A DNA stretch of 64,000 nucleotides from Paludisphaera soli (GCF_011064595.1 NZ_JAALJI010000009.1:1-64000), one strand, 5' to 3'. Shown: positions 17,678-26,822, numbered from the stretch's first letter. A program made the numbers and translations. The notes: generated from the letters alone by a model not told the origin.

Positions 17678-19456
17678 GTGCGGTGGTCCAGCGCCCTGAT
17701 CCCGACGCTCAAGGAAACCCCGGCCGACGCCGTCGCGCCCAGCCACGTCTTGCTCCTGCGGGCCGGCATGATCCGCCAGCTGGGGGCCGGGGCCTACACC
17801 TACCTGCCGCTGGGGCTCCGCGTCCTCCGCAAGGCCGAGGCCCTGATCCGCGAGGAGATGGACGCCGCCGGGGCCTTCGAGCTGCTGATGCCCGCCCTCC
17901 AGCCCGTCGAGCTGTGGAAGGAGTCGGGCCGGTTCGAGACCTTCGGCGACCTGCTGATGAAGCTGACCATCAGCGGCGGCCACCACATGGCCCTCGGCCC
18001 CACGCATGAAGAGGTCATCACGGACCTCGTCCGCGACCTCATCAGCTCGTACAAGCAGCTGCCGATCACGCTCTATCAGATCCAGACCAAGTTCCGCGAC
18101 GAGCCCAGGCCGCGGTTCGGGATCCTCCGGACCCGCGAGTTCCTGATGAAGGACGCGTACAGCTTCGACGCCGACGTCGACCAGCTCAACGGCAGCTACG
18201 ACGCGATGTTCGAGGCGTATTGCCGGATCTTCGACCGCTGCGGCCTCCCCTACGTCGTCGTCGAGGCCGAGTCCGGCCCGATCGGCGGCGACGCCTCGCA
18301 CGAGTTCATGGTCCCCTGCTCGACCGGCGAGGACAAGGTGATCCAGTGCGTCGCCTGCGGCTACGCGGCCAACCAGGAGAAGGCCGAGGTCGGCGAGTCC
18401 CCCGAGGCCGCCCCCCCCGCCCGCTCGGCCGACGCCCCGGCGTTCGAGGCCGTCCGCACCCCGGGTCAGAAGACCATCCGCGACGTCTGCAACTTCCTCA
18501 AGGTCGACGAGAAGACCTCGGGCAAGCTCCTCGTCTACCTGGCCGACGGCAAGCCCGTCGCCGTCCTGCTGCGCGGTGACCACGAGGCCAACGAGGGCAA
18601 GGTCCGCCGGGCCTTCGGCGCGGCGACGCTCGCCCCGGCCGACCCGGACGCCATCCTCAAGGCGACCGGCGCGCCGATCGGCTTCCTCGGTCCGGTCGAC
18701 ATCAAGATCCCGATGATCGTCGACAAGGCGGTCGCGGCGATGGAGACGGTCGTCGTCGGCGGCAACGAGGTCGACGTCCACATCACCGGCGTCGTCCCCG
18801 GCCGCGACTTCAAGCTCGATCGCACGGCCGACATCCGCAACGCCGACGAGGGGGACCCCTGCCCCCGCTGCGGCGCGGCGATGGTGGTCAAGGCGGGGCT
18901 GGAGATCGGCCACGTCTTCAAGCTGGGGACGAAGTACTCCAAGGCGATGGGCGCGACCTATCTGGATGAGAAGGGGACCGAAATCCCGGTCATCATGGGG
19001 TGCTACGGCATCGGCGTGAACCGGATCGTCGCGGCGGCCGTCGAGGCCGGCCACGACGCCAACGGCATCATCTGGCCGCTGAACCTCGCGCCGTACCAGG
19101 TCGCCGTCGTGCCGCTCCAGGTCAAGCCGGGGCCGGTCATGGAGGCCGCCGAGGCGATCGAGAAGAAGCTCGCCGAGGCCGGCTACGACGTGATCCTCGA
19201 CGACCGCGACCAGCGCCCGGGCTTCAAGTTCAAGGACGTCGACCTGATCGGCTTCCCGCTGCGGGTGGTCGTCGGCGAGCGCGGGCTCAAGGAAGGCCAG
19301 ATCGAGATCAAGTGGCGGCACGAGGCCGAGGCCCAGACGGTCCCGCTGGCCACCGCCGCCGACTCGATCCTCGCCGAGTTGAAGGCCGCCGAGGAGAAGC
19401 TCCACAACGCCTGCCTCGTCAACCGCTCGAAGCGGCAGGCGGCGAAGTCCTCATGA
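17678..19456 (+). CDS. proS: Prolyl-tRNA synthetase, bacterial type with editing domain
   Basis: The enzyme charges tRNA-Pro with proline in the cytosol. The 592-aa protein has the class II catalytic core: motif 1 around GLRVLRKAEALIREEMD, motif 2 around QTKFRDEPRPRFGILRTREF, and motif 3 around IMGCYGIGVNR. The long bacterial INS editing insertion lies between motifs 2 and 3 (about 220-400; VCNFLKVDEKT, LRGDHEANEGKVRR). The C-terminal anticodon-binding domain starts near APYQVAVVPLQ. GTG 17678 has GGAGG 9 nt upstream and begins at the conserved family N-terminus (SSALIPTLKE). The next gene overlaps its stop by 4 bp. Confidence 0.96.
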   Translation: MRWSSALIPTLKETPADAVAPSHVLLLRAGMIRQLGAGAYTYLPLGLRVLRKAEALIREEMDAAGAFELLMPALQPVELWKESGRFETFGDLLMKLTISGGHHMALGPTHEEVITDLVRDLISSYKQLPITLYQIQTKFRDEPRPRFGILRTREFLMKDAYSFDADVDQLNGSYDAMFEAYCRIFDRCGLPYVVVEAESGPIGGDASHEFMVPCSTGEDKVIQCVACGYAANQEKAEVGESPEAAPPARSADAPAFEAVRTPGQKTIRDVCNFLKVDEKTSGKLLVYLADGKPVAVLLRGDHEANEGKVRRAFGAATLAPADPDAILKATGAPIGFLGPVDIKIPMIVDKAVAAMETVVVGGNEVDVHITGVVPGRDFKLDRTADIRNADEGDPCPRCGAAMVVKAGLEIGHVFKLGTKYSKAMGATYLDEKGTEIPVIMGCYGIGVNRIVAAAVEAGHDANGIIWPLNLAPYQVAVVPLQVKPGPVMEAAEAIEKKLAEAGYDVILDDRDQRPGFKFKDVDLIGFPLRVVVGERGLKEGQIEIKWRHEAEAQTVPLATAADSILAELKAAEEKLHNACLVNRSKRQAAKSS

Positions 19457-19746
19457 ACGGGCCGGAGCCGACCCCGGACCGTCCGCCCACGCCGGTTTCG
19501 AAGGCCGCCTACGTCTTGCTGGGCCTCATGACCGTGGTGTCGTTCGGCGGGCCGTTCGGGATCGCCCTGATCCTGCATGGCGGCGAACGCACCGGCTGGC
19601 CCCCCGACCGCACCGCGGAGTGGGTCGGCATGGGTGGCGTCCTGGCCCTCTTCATCGTCTGCTTCGTCGCCTGCCTGACGGCCCGCGTCTGGATGGCCCG
19701 GGCTTCCGGCGAGGGGAGGGCGCGAAACCCTCGACATCGAATCTAA
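19453..19746 (+). CDS. Small two-helix membrane protein coupled to proS
   Basis: This 97-aa protein is translated from an ATG overlapping the proS stop (ATGA), which suggests translational coupling. It has a Pro-rich N-terminus, two hydrophobic helices (about residues 20-42 and 60-83) and a basic tail. No family is recognised. A REP-like repeat follows directly. Confidence 0.6.
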   Translation: MNGPEPTPDRPPTPVSKAAYVLLGLMTVVSFGGPFGIALILHGGERTGWPPDRTAEWVGMGGVLALFIVCFVACLTARVWMARASGEGRARNPRHRI

Positions 19747-19770
19747 TGAGAATCCGCCGTCGCGAATCGT

Positions 19771-19909
19771 CCTTCTCCCCTCGTGGGAGAAGGTGGCCGA
19801 AGGCCGGATGAGGGGGGCGTTCCGAGAAGCCGTCGCTCATCCGCGTCGTCCGCCTTGATGGTCCCCCTCATCCGGCCCTCCGGGCCACCTTCCCCCACCA
19901 GGGGGAAGG
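19771..19909. repeat. REP-like inverted-repeat doublet
   Basis: Two copies of a roughly 45-bp unit lie head-to-head, at 19771-19815 and, inverted, at 19864-19909, with 48 bp between. Each copy contains smaller palindromes (CCTTCTCCC/GGGAGAAGG and GGCCgaaGGCC) and ends in GGATGAGGGG. The layout is that of a bacterial interspersed REP pair or a small non-autonomous element. A diverged relative lies at 56057-56102. The transcript would fold into a long hairpin. Confidence 0.8.
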
Positions 19910-19936
19910 GAAGATGCTCGACAATCCCGGTGGCCC

Positions 19937-21139
19937 ATGCCCGACGACCTTCGGTTGCTCCTGACGTTCGGCTCGGCCCTCGCGGCGGCGGCCTTCGCGC
20001 TCTGCGTCCTCTTCGGCGGGATCGCCCGGCGGATGGCGCCGCGATGGGGGCTGCTGGACCGTCCCGGCGGCCACAAGGGGCACGCGGCGCCGGTCCCGCT
20101 GGGCGGGGGCGTGGCGATCTGGCTGTCGGTCGTGCTGGTCCTGGGCGTCTGCGGCGCGGCGGTGCTGCTCGCGGGCGACCGGCTCCCCGAGGGGGTGACG
20201 CGACACGTCGGCGGGCTCCAGGCGAAGGCGGGGGAGCTGGCCCTGATCCTCGGCCTGGCGACGGTCATGATGGTCATGGGCTTCCTCGACGACCGCCTGA
20301 GCCTGAGCTGGAAGCCCCGGCTGGCGGTCCAGTTCGCCTGCGCGGCGGCCGTGGCGGCGGCGGGCGTGCGGGTGACGCTCTTCGGGCCGTTCACCCACCC
20401 CCTGATCGGCGGCGCGGTCACGACGCTCTGGATCGTGGCCATGACCAACGCCTTCAACATGCTGGACAACATGGACGGCCTGTCGGCGAGCGTCGGGCTG
20501 ATCGCGGCCCTGCTCTTCGGCGCGGCGCAGGCGGCGGTCGGTGGGCTGTTCTCTCCGGCCTTGCTGATGATCCTGGTGGGGGCGTTGGCCGGGTTCCTGG
20601 TCCACAACCACTCCCCCGCCCGGCTTTACATGGGGGACGCCGGGAGTAACTTCCTGGGCTTCCTGCTGGGCTCCTTGACGGTGGCGGGGAACTTCTTCCA
20701 GCAGGGGCAGGCGTCGCCGTTCGGGGTGCTCACCCCCCTGCTCGTCATGGCGGTGCCGCTGTACGACATGACCTCGGTGATCCTGATCCGGCTGAGCGAG
20801 GGGCGGAGCCCGTTCCAGCCTGATCGCCGCCATTTCTCGCACCGGCTGGTCGGCCGCGGCTTGACGCCGCCGCAGGCGGTCTGGACGATTGACCTGGTCA
20901 CCCTGGCGTGCGGCCTGGGGGCGCTTCTGCTCCACCGGCTCGACGCCTGGGGCGCGGGGGTCGTGCTGGGGCAGACCGCCTGTTTGCTGGGGATCGTCGC
21001 GATCCTGGAGCTGTCGGGGACGGGCACGAGAACGGAGCGGACTCTTGGCCAGGCGCGGCTCGAAACCGCCGGCTCCCTCGCGGGAGGGACGGGGCGAACG
21101 CCGGGAGGGGTCGACGGCGACCCTTCGGAACGAACCTGA
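19937..21139 (+). CDS. Undecaprenyl-phosphate GlcNAc-1-phosphate transferase-like protein (MraY/WecA family)
   Basis: The 400-aa polytopic membrane enzyme probably transfers a sugar-1-phosphate from a UDP-sugar to undecaprenyl phosphate, the first step of a surface-polysaccharide pathway. It has about ten transmembrane helices and the family motifs PLGGGVAIW, MGFLDDRLSLSWKPRL (aspartates), AFNMLDNMDGLSA and ARLYMGDAGSNFLGF, plus a terminal HFSHRL. These features fit WecA/TagO-type enzymes better than MraY. The cytosolic tail after about residue 360 is low-complexity. Its last 95 bp overlap the start of the O-antigen-ligase-like gene, which suggests one operon. Confidence 0.87.
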   Translation: MPDDLRLLLTFGSALAAAAFALCVLFGGIARRMAPRWGLLDRPGGHKGHAAPVPLGGGVAIWLSVVLVLGVCGAAVLLAGDRLPEGVTRHVGGLQAKAGELALILGLATVMMVMGFLDDRLSLSWKPRLAVQFACAAAVAAAGVRVTLFGPFTHPLIGGAVTTLWIVAMTNAFNMLDNMDGLSASVGLIAALLFGAAQAAVGGLFSPALLMILVGALAGFLVHNHSPARLYMGDAGSNFLGFLLGSLTVAGNFFQQGQASPFGVLTPLLVMAVPLYDMTSVILIRLSEGRSPFQPDRRHFSHRLVGRGLTPPQAVWTIDLVTLACGLGALLLHRLDAWGAGVVLGQTACLLGIVAILELSGTGTRTERTLGQARLETAGSLAGGTGRTPGGVDGDPSERT

Positions 21140-23423
21140 GTACGCGGACTTCGAGTCCGAGGCCGCCCGATGGGCCGAGCGCCTGCGAAGGCTGGCCCTG
21201 GGCCTGCTCGCGGCCCTGATCGCCGCGCGCGCCTACTGGCCGAGCGAGCCGGCCCCCCGCGAAGGGGCCTCGGCCGGGCTGGGCTGGGACCTGGCCGTCT
21301 TCCTCGTCGCCGCCATCGCGCTGGCGCCGTCGTTCCTGACCGGCCGGTTCGCCTTCCGCTTCGCCTGGACCGACGCCGCCGTGGTCGCCCTCATGTTCCT
21401 GACCGCCCTGAGCGCGCGGCGGTCCGTGGACTGGCGGATCGGCGTGAACCTCGCCTGGGAATGGGCCGCGATGGGGACCGCCTACCTCCTTCTGCGATGG
21501 CTTCCCAGGACGAAGGGGGAGACGGGCGTGCTGGCCCTGGGGATGGCGGCGACGGCCTCGGCGGTCGCGGCTTATGGCATCTTCCAGGGGGCCGTCGAGA
21601 TCCCCCAGCTCCAGGAGGCCTACCGCCGCGACCCGCAGGCGGTGGCCCGGCAGATGGGCGCCCAGGCGACGCAGGCCCAGGACGACCCGAGGCGGCAGGC
21701 GCTGGAGAACCGGCTCCTGCAATCGAACGAGGTCTTCGGGACTTTCGGCCTGGCGAACTCCCTGGCCGGGTTCCTCGTCGCCCCGCTCCTCCTGGTGCTT
21801 GCGATGGGGCTGCGGAACCTGGCCCGGCGGCGCGAGCCCGACGCCTCGCCCTGGCCGGCGATGCTGGCGGCGACGGTCCCCGGGCTGCTCCTGCTGGCCT
21901 GCCTGGTCCTGACAAAGAGCCGGAGCGCCTGGCTCGGGGCGATGTTCGCCGCGGCGCTCCTCGCGTGGCACGCGCGCCGGCTGGTCCCGCGTCGAGTGCT
22001 CCTCGGCCTGGTCGCGGCCGGCGCGGTCGCCCTCGGCGGCCTGGTCGCGGCGGGGCTGGCGACGGGCCGACTGGACCTGGAGGTCCTGACCCAGTCGCGG
22101 CTGTCGATGGGTTACCGGCTCCAGTACTGGAAATCGACCTGGGCCATGATCACCGAAGGGGCCGGTTCCGCCGGCAAGGCGCTCCAGGCCGGCAACTTCT
22201 GGAGCGGGGTCGGCCCGGGGGCGTTCGGGTCGCACTACCTCCTGTACAAGCTCCCCGACGCCAGCGAGGAGATCCAGGACCCCCACAACCTGTTCCTGGA
22301 AGTCTGGTCGACGGCCGGCTTCTGGGCGTTCCTGGCGCTGGTCGTCGCGATCGGCTCCGGGATCGGGATGCTGCTCACGAGCCGGCACGAGCCCGACGAG
22401 CCTCCGGCCGACCGACCCGGCTGGCTGCTCGCGGCGTCGGCCCTGGGGCTGGTGATGGTGCTGGTCCTGGGGCGGATGAACCTGTTCGTGGAGGATCTGC
22501 TCTCCCGGTGGCTGATCCTGACGGTCTTCTGGGGCCTCTCGGCGGCCCTCCTGCTCCCGCTCTGGCGGCGCGTCTCGGCGTCGGCCTTCGGGATGGGGGC
22601 GGCGACGACGGCGCTGGCGATCCACCTGCTCGCCGCCGGGGGCATCGCCTTCCCGGCGATCGCGATGGGCCTCTGGGGCCACCTGGCGTTGGGGCTGAAC
22701 CTCCGCGAAGGGGCCGGCTCCGGCCGGCTGCGGACGGTCGAGAGCCGACTCCCCGGCGCGGGGATGGCGGTCGCGTGGGCGGCCCTCGTCGGCTCGTTCC
22801 TGGGGGCGACGATCCCGTTCTGGAAGTCGGAAGCGGCCGTCGCCCGGGCCGAGGCCGCGCTGGAGCGGATGCCCCCCGACCTGGAACGCGCCGAGGCTGC
22901 CTACACCCTGGCCGAGCGGCTCGATCGCTACAACGTCCGGCCCTGGCTGGGCCACGCCTACCTCCAGTACCTGGCCTGGGAGTCCCGCGGCGCGAAACCC
23001 GAAGACCTGCGCTGGAAGACGATCCCCACCCTGCTGCTGAAGGCCGCCTCGCCCCCGAGGAGCCCCGACGCCTGGTCCCTCCACGCCGAGCGGGCCGAGG
23101 TCACGCGCGACCTCCTCCGCCGGGTCGGCCCCGGCCTCTCGCCGCGCGACGCGGTCAGCCTGCGTGGGAGCATCGTCGAGGCGAACAGGACGGCCTCGCG
23201 GCTCTATCCCACCAATGCGACCCTCCACGCCCGACTCGCCGAGGCCAGCGCCGAGCTTTCCCTGCTCCCGGACGCCATCCAGGAGGCCCGGGAGGCCCTC
23301 CGCCTCGACGCCCTCACCCCCCACCCCGACAAGAAGCTCGCCCCCTCCGTCCGGGCCCGACTCCAGGAGAGCCTCCCGAAATGGACCGCCCAGGCCGGCG
23401 AGGCGGCCCCGCCGGCCCCCTGA
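21045..23423 (+). CDS. O-antigen ligase/Wzy-like membrane protein with C-terminal TPR-like region
   Basis: The 792-aa protein has about 12-14 membrane helices. A large loop carries GFLVAPLLLVL, LTKSRSAWLGA and GVGPGAFGSHYL...DPHNLFLEVWSTAG, typical of the Wzy/WaaL O-antigen ligase or polymerase superfamily. About 180 hydrophilic residues with TPR-like helices follow (AEAALERMPPDLERAEAAYTLAE; LPDAIQEAREALRLD). The start is uncertain. TTG 21045 has GGAG 7 nt upstream and lies inside the preceding gene; no ATG/GTG sits near the first helix at EAARWAERLRRLALG. It likely polymerises or transfers lipid-linked glycan at the membrane. Confidence 0.77.
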   Translation: MARRGSKPPAPSREGRGERREGSTATLRNEPEYADFESEAARWAERLRRLALGLLAALIAARAYWPSEPAPREGASAGLGWDLAVFLVAAIALAPSFLTGRFAFRFAWTDAAVVALMFLTALSARRSVDWRIGVNLAWEWAAMGTAYLLLRWLPRTKGETGVLALGMAATASAVAAYGIFQGAVEIPQLQEAYRRDPQAVARQMGAQATQAQDDPRRQALENRLLQSNEVFGTFGLANSLAGFLVAPLLLVLAMGLRNLARRREPDASPWPAMLAATVPGLLLLACLVLTKSRSAWLGAMFAAALLAWHARRLVPRRVLLGLVAAGAVALGGLVAAGLATGRLDLEVLTQSRLSMGYRLQYWKSTWAMITEGAGSAGKALQAGNFWSGVGPGAFGSHYLLYKLPDASEEIQDPHNLFLEVWSTAGFWAFLALVVAIGSGIGMLLTSRHEPDEPPADRPGWLLAASALGLVMVLVLGRMNLFVEDLLSRWLILTVFWGLSAALLLPLWRRVSASAFGMGAATTALAIHLLAAGGIAFPAIAMGLWGHLALGLNLREGAGSGRLRTVESRLPGAGMAVAWAALVGSFLGATIPFWKSEAAVARAEAALERMPPDLERAEAAYTLAERLDRYNVRPWLGHAYLQYLAWESRGAKPEDLRWKTIPTLLLKAASPPRSPDAWSLHAERAEVTRDLLRRVGPGLSPRDAVSLRGSIVEANRTASRLYPTNATLHARLAEASAELSLLPDAIQEAREALRLDALTPHPDKKLAPSVRARLQESLPKWTAQAGEAAPPAP

Positions 23424-23776
23424 CGCGACCGCCCCGAAATTGGGTTCGTTCGGCCACCCAGCAAACGAACCCGTCGGACGCAAACATTTGACAAAGAACA
23501 AGTTGGCATCGATTTGCGGCCCCCGGATTTGGGTTCGTTCGGCGCGCTTTCACCGTCTCTTCACGCGGCTCCTCACTCGTTGCGAGATGGCTTACCGGAC
23601 GCGGAGGCCGCCAGCCTGACCTCTCGCACGTCCTATAGGGATTATGGGACCGGCCGATCGATCCGAAGCGATCGCCCGGGAAATCCGCCGGAGCCGCCCG
23701 ACAATCGGGACGCGCCGGGGGGCTTGAGCCCATAACTTCATGACGGGCGAGGGTCGTACGGTCGGGAGCCTTCGGG
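23424..23776. other. Intergenic region carrying a repeated GGGTTCGTTCGG motif
   Basis: This 353-bp gap holds two direct copies of TTGGGTTCGTTCGGC and a hairpin (see the repeat entry). The remainder shows no supported gene. TATAGG near 23632 is not matched by a clear -35. Confidence 0.5.
23441..23543. repeat. Direct and inverted repeat around GGGTTCGTTCGG
   Basis: GGGTTCGTT occurs at 23442-23450 and again at 23531-23539, each within TTGGGTTCGTTCGGC. The inverted AACGAACCC at 23464-23472 can pair with the first copy (9 bp, 13-nt loop). The small ORFs made by these repeats read as WVRSA/LGSFG-type peptides, so they are not counted as genes. Confidence 0.6.
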
Positions 23777-26749
23777 ATGAGCAGGCCAGCGGCGGATCGG
23801 ACGGCCCGGAGGATTCAGGGGCTCTGCGACTCGGGGATGTTGGGAGCCTGGAGCGACGGCCGCTTGCTGGGCCGATTCGCCGACGGCGAGGGGGTCGAGC
23901 GCGAGGACGCCTTCGCGGCCCTCGTGCTGCGCCACGGGCCGATGGTCCTGGGGGTCTGCCGGCGGATGCTCGGCGGGGGGGCCGACGCCGACGACGCCTT
24001 CCAGGCGGTCTTCCTCGTCCTGGCACGCAAGGCGGGCTCGCTCCGGGACGCCGAGTGTGTCGGAGCCTGGCTCCGCGTCGCGGCCGTGCGCACCGCCCGA
24101 GAATGCCGACGGCACCTGCTGCGGCTCCGGGACCGCGAGGGGGCACCGCTCGATGATCGCCCCGCGGCGAACTTCGACGCCGATCGGTTCGAACTCCGGG
24201 CGATGCTGGACGAGGAGCTGGGGCGGCTGCCCGGGCGATATCGCGAGGCGATCCAGCTTTGCGAGCTGGACGGCGTCCCCCGCCGCGAGGCCGCCTCGCG
24301 CCTGGGCCTCGCCGAGGGGACCCTGTCGAGCCGCCTCGCCCGGGGCCGTTCGCTCCTGCGCGACCGGCTCGCCCGCCGGGGCCTGGCCGTCGGCGGCCTG
24401 GGAGTCGTCATGACGCCCGACGCCCGCTCCGCAACCTTGCCCGACGCCGCCCTACGCCTCGCCTTGAACGCCATCCCGACGCGTGCGGCCACCGGGACGG
24501 TCTCGGAGGCCGTCGCCTCCCTGGCCGAAGGAGTCCTCGCCATGCTCGCCCTTTCCCGCTGGATGTCGCTCGTCAAGACCGGCGCCCTGCTCGCCTCGCT
24601 CGCCCTCGGGGCCGGTCTGGCCTGGGGATACTCGGGGCTCGGAACTCCTCCGACCGCGGCCGCCCTTCCTCCGGCACCCTCCGCCTCGTCGGGCCCGGAA
24701 ATCGCCCGGGGCATGGTCGTCGGCGAGGCCGGCGAGCCGGTGGCCGGGGCTCGCGTGCTGATCAACGCCTATTCTCCAACGGAGATCCGGGGTGCGACGG
24801 CTCCGGACGGTTCGTTCGCCATCGAGACGGAGGATCGCGTGGTCGACGGACGTTCGATCCTGGTCCAGGCCGACGACGGTCGCGTCGGGGCCTTCGCCTA
24901 CGGCGACGACGTGCCACGGGCCCGCGCTTCGGAGTCGGTCCGGATCGTGGTGAAACCGGGCCGGGCGATCCGCGCCCGGGTGGCCGACGCGAGCGGCGAG
25001 CCGGTCGCGGGGGCCGGCGTGGAGGTTGTCGCCCGTCAAAGGATCGTGGCCCACGCCGAGACCGGGGCCGACGGCGTCGCCCGGCTGATCGTGCCCGAAG
25101 CCGACGAAGTGCGCTGGATCGTCGCCCAGAAGGCGGCGACCGGGCTCGACTACGCCGAGTTCGGCGACCACGACTACAAGGCCGTCCGCCCCGCCGGCCT
25201 CGTCGTCCAGGAGCTGCCCGAACAGGTGTCGCTCCGCCTCGCCCCGCCCCAGACGTTTCAGGTCCAGGTGGTCGACCCGGGCGGCAAACCGGCGGCCGGG
25301 GTCGGGTTCCAGGTCCAGGGCCTTTGGATCCCAGGCCGACGAACCGCCGTCCGTTACCCGAGCCGAATGCTGGAGGCGGCTTCGACGCCGGACGGGGTCG
25401 TTCGTTTCGACTGGCTCCCGGCGACATTGCAGGGAGCGGGCGTCATCCCTTCCGATCCTGGCGACGGCTACGGCACCGTCAGCCTCTCGTCCGATCCGTC
25501 CGTGCCCGTGGTGGCGAGGCCGACGCCTCGGGCCGAACTCGGCGGACGAATCCAACTGCCCGACGGTTCGCCCGCGATCGACGTCCGCGTCTCCGCGAAG
25601 TCCTGGATGGCAGGGTCGATGGTCGCGATTTTCGCGACACGGAGCCGGGGGGATGGGACCTATTCGATCCGGGTGCCGGCAGGGGAACGCTACTCGGTCT
25701 GGGTCGAAGACGAGGACTGGGCCGCCGCTTCCCGCATGGACGTCGTCCCCGAAACGGGGCCTCCACCGGCCCGGATCGACTTCACGCTCACGAAGGGGAT
25801 TCTCCTCCGGGGCGTCGTCACGGCCGGGCCGGAGCGTCGGCCGCAGCTGGGTGCCCGCATCTCGATCGTCGAACGGGGACAGACGCGCCCCGCCGCCCAG
25901 GCCGTACCCGCTCCGCCAGGCGCGACGGAGATGGAATTCGCGCCGGTCGGGATACCTCGCGAGGCGAGGCTGGCCTCCTTGCAAGCCACTCAACGGTCCT
26001 GGCTCAAGCGGACCGACGCCGAGGGCCGGTATGAGTTCCGGCTCGGCCCTGGTTCCTATGATCTGATCAGCGACACGAATCCGAGGGGCGAGACCATGAC
26101 CCTCGGCCTCGAACAGAACGAGGTCGTCCGCGACTTCCACGCCGCCCGACCTTCGGAGCGGCGGCTCGTCGGTCGGGTCGTGGACCAGCGGGGCGTGGCC
26201 GTGCCCGGGTCGCGCGTGGAGGTCGCGAGCAGCGACGGCGCGGCGGCGTATCGACCTCTCCTTACAGACGCCGAAGGCCGATTTCGGCTCGATTGCCGGA
26301 CGATACCGCTGGGCGTCGAAGTGGTGAGCGCCGACGGCGCCGCCGGTGGGTTCGTCGAGGTCGGCCCCGACGCCGACGAGGTCCTGATCACCCTGGAGCC
26401 GACCGCCAAGGCGACGGGTGTCCTCCTGGACGAGGAGAATCGGCCGCGACCGCGGCAGGTCCTGAGTTGGCTGCGAGTCCTCGCTATCGACTCGCGGCCG
26501 ATCTCAACCAATTCGATGAGTGACGCCTTGTCGATCACCGACGATGTCGGCCGATTCACCTCGCCGCCGCTGTTCGTCGGCCGGGTCTACCGTGCCGAGC
26601 TGCTCCCCCAGTCGTCGACCCCGCCGGCCTTCGCCAGCTACGGGATCGGGCTGGTCGAGCCTCGGGGGCCGGGGATCCTCGACCTCGGCGAGATCCGCGT
26701 CGACGTGCTACCCCACAGTCGAACGACGGCGGGCCTGAATCGACGCTGA
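23777..26749 (+). CDS. ECF sigma factor fused to a membrane helix and carboxypeptidase-regulatory-like repeats
   Basis: This 990-aa fusion has three parts. Residues about 45-115 are sigma-70 region 2 (FAALVLRHGPMVLGVCRRML, DADDAFQAVFLVLARKAGSL). About 140-200 is region 4 with its helix-turn-helix (YREAIQLCELDGVPRREAASRLGLAEGTLSSRL). Residues about 266-287 form one transmembrane helix. The remaining roughly 700 residues hold several carboxypeptidase-regulatory-like beta-domains (e.g. GMVVGEAGEPVAGARVLI, GRVVDQRGVAVPGSRVEV). Planctomycetes are known to have ECF groups with long C-terminal extensions. I infer an extracytoplasmic sensor tethering the sigma domain. GGGAG lies 8 nt before the ATG. 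No anti-sigma gene is adjacent. Confidence 0.82.
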   Translation: MSRPAADRTARRIQGLCDSGMLGAWSDGRLLGRFADGEGVEREDAFAALVLRHGPMVLGVCRRMLGGGADADDAFQAVFLVLARKAGSLRDAECVGAWLRVAAVRTARECRRHLLRLRDREGAPLDDRPAANFDADRFELRAMLDEELGRLPGRYREAIQLCELDGVPRREAASRLGLAEGTLSSRLARGRSLLRDRLARRGLAVGGLGVVMTPDARSATLPDAALRLALNAIPTRAATGTVSEAVASLAEGVLAMLALSRWMSLVKTGALLASLALGAGLAWGYSGLGTPPTAAALPPAPSASSGPEIARGMVVGEAGEPVAGARVLINAYSPTEIRGATAPDGSFAIETEDRVVDGRSILVQADDGRVGAFAYGDDVPRARASESVRIVVKPGRAIRARVADASGEPVAGAGVEVVARQRIVAHAETGADGVARLIVPEADEVRWIVAQKAATGLDYAEFGDHDYKAVRPAGLVVQELPEQVSLRLAPPQTFQVQVVDPGGKPAAGVGFQVQGLWIPGRRTAVRYPSRMLEAASTPDGVVRFDWLPATLQGAGVIPSDPGDGYGTVSLSSDPSVPVVARPTPRAELGGRIQLPDGSPAIDVRVSAKSWMAGSMVAIFATRSRGDGTYSIRVPAGERYSVWVEDEDWAAASRMDVVPETGPPPARIDFTLTKGILLRGVVTAGPERRPQLGARISIVERGQTRPAAQAVPAPPGATEMEFAPVGIPREARLASLQATQRSWLKRTDAEGRYEFRLGPGSYDLISDTNPRGETMTLGLEQNEVVRDFHAARPSERRLVGRVVDQRGVAVPGSRVEVASSDGAAAYRPLLTDAEGRFRLDCRTIPLGVEVVSADGAAGGFVEVGPDADEVLITLEPTAKATGVLLDEENRPRPRQVLSWLRVLAIDSRPISTNSMSDALSITDDVGRFTSPPLFVGRVYRAELLPQSSTPPAFASYGIGLVEPRGPGILDLGEIRVDVLPHSRTTAGLNRR

Positions 26750-26780
26750 CCCCGGCGAGCTTGCAAAGTCCCGAACGCGA

Positions 26781-26822
26781 AAAGGCCGCCGGCGCGACGT
26801 GGGTCGCTCCGACGGCCTTTCC
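26781..26822. terminator. Bidirectional terminator between sigma fusion and rpsG
   Basis: AAAGGCCG at the left and CGGCCTTT at the right (ending 26820) form the base of an interrupted hairpin with A-rich and T-rich flanks. It sits between the converging sigma-fusion and rpsG genes. Confidence 0.7.

Noticed and set aside
20898-23501. 867-aa minus-strand ORF opposite the O-antigen-ligase-like gene
   Set aside because: Arg/Gly/Pro-rich without motifs; the plus-strand frame has a coherent polytopic membrane pattern.
23164-23619. 151-aa plus-strand ORF over the GGGTTCGTTCGG repeats
   Set aside because: Half overlaps the ligase gene in another frame and the rest is translated repeat, so I treat it as non-coding.
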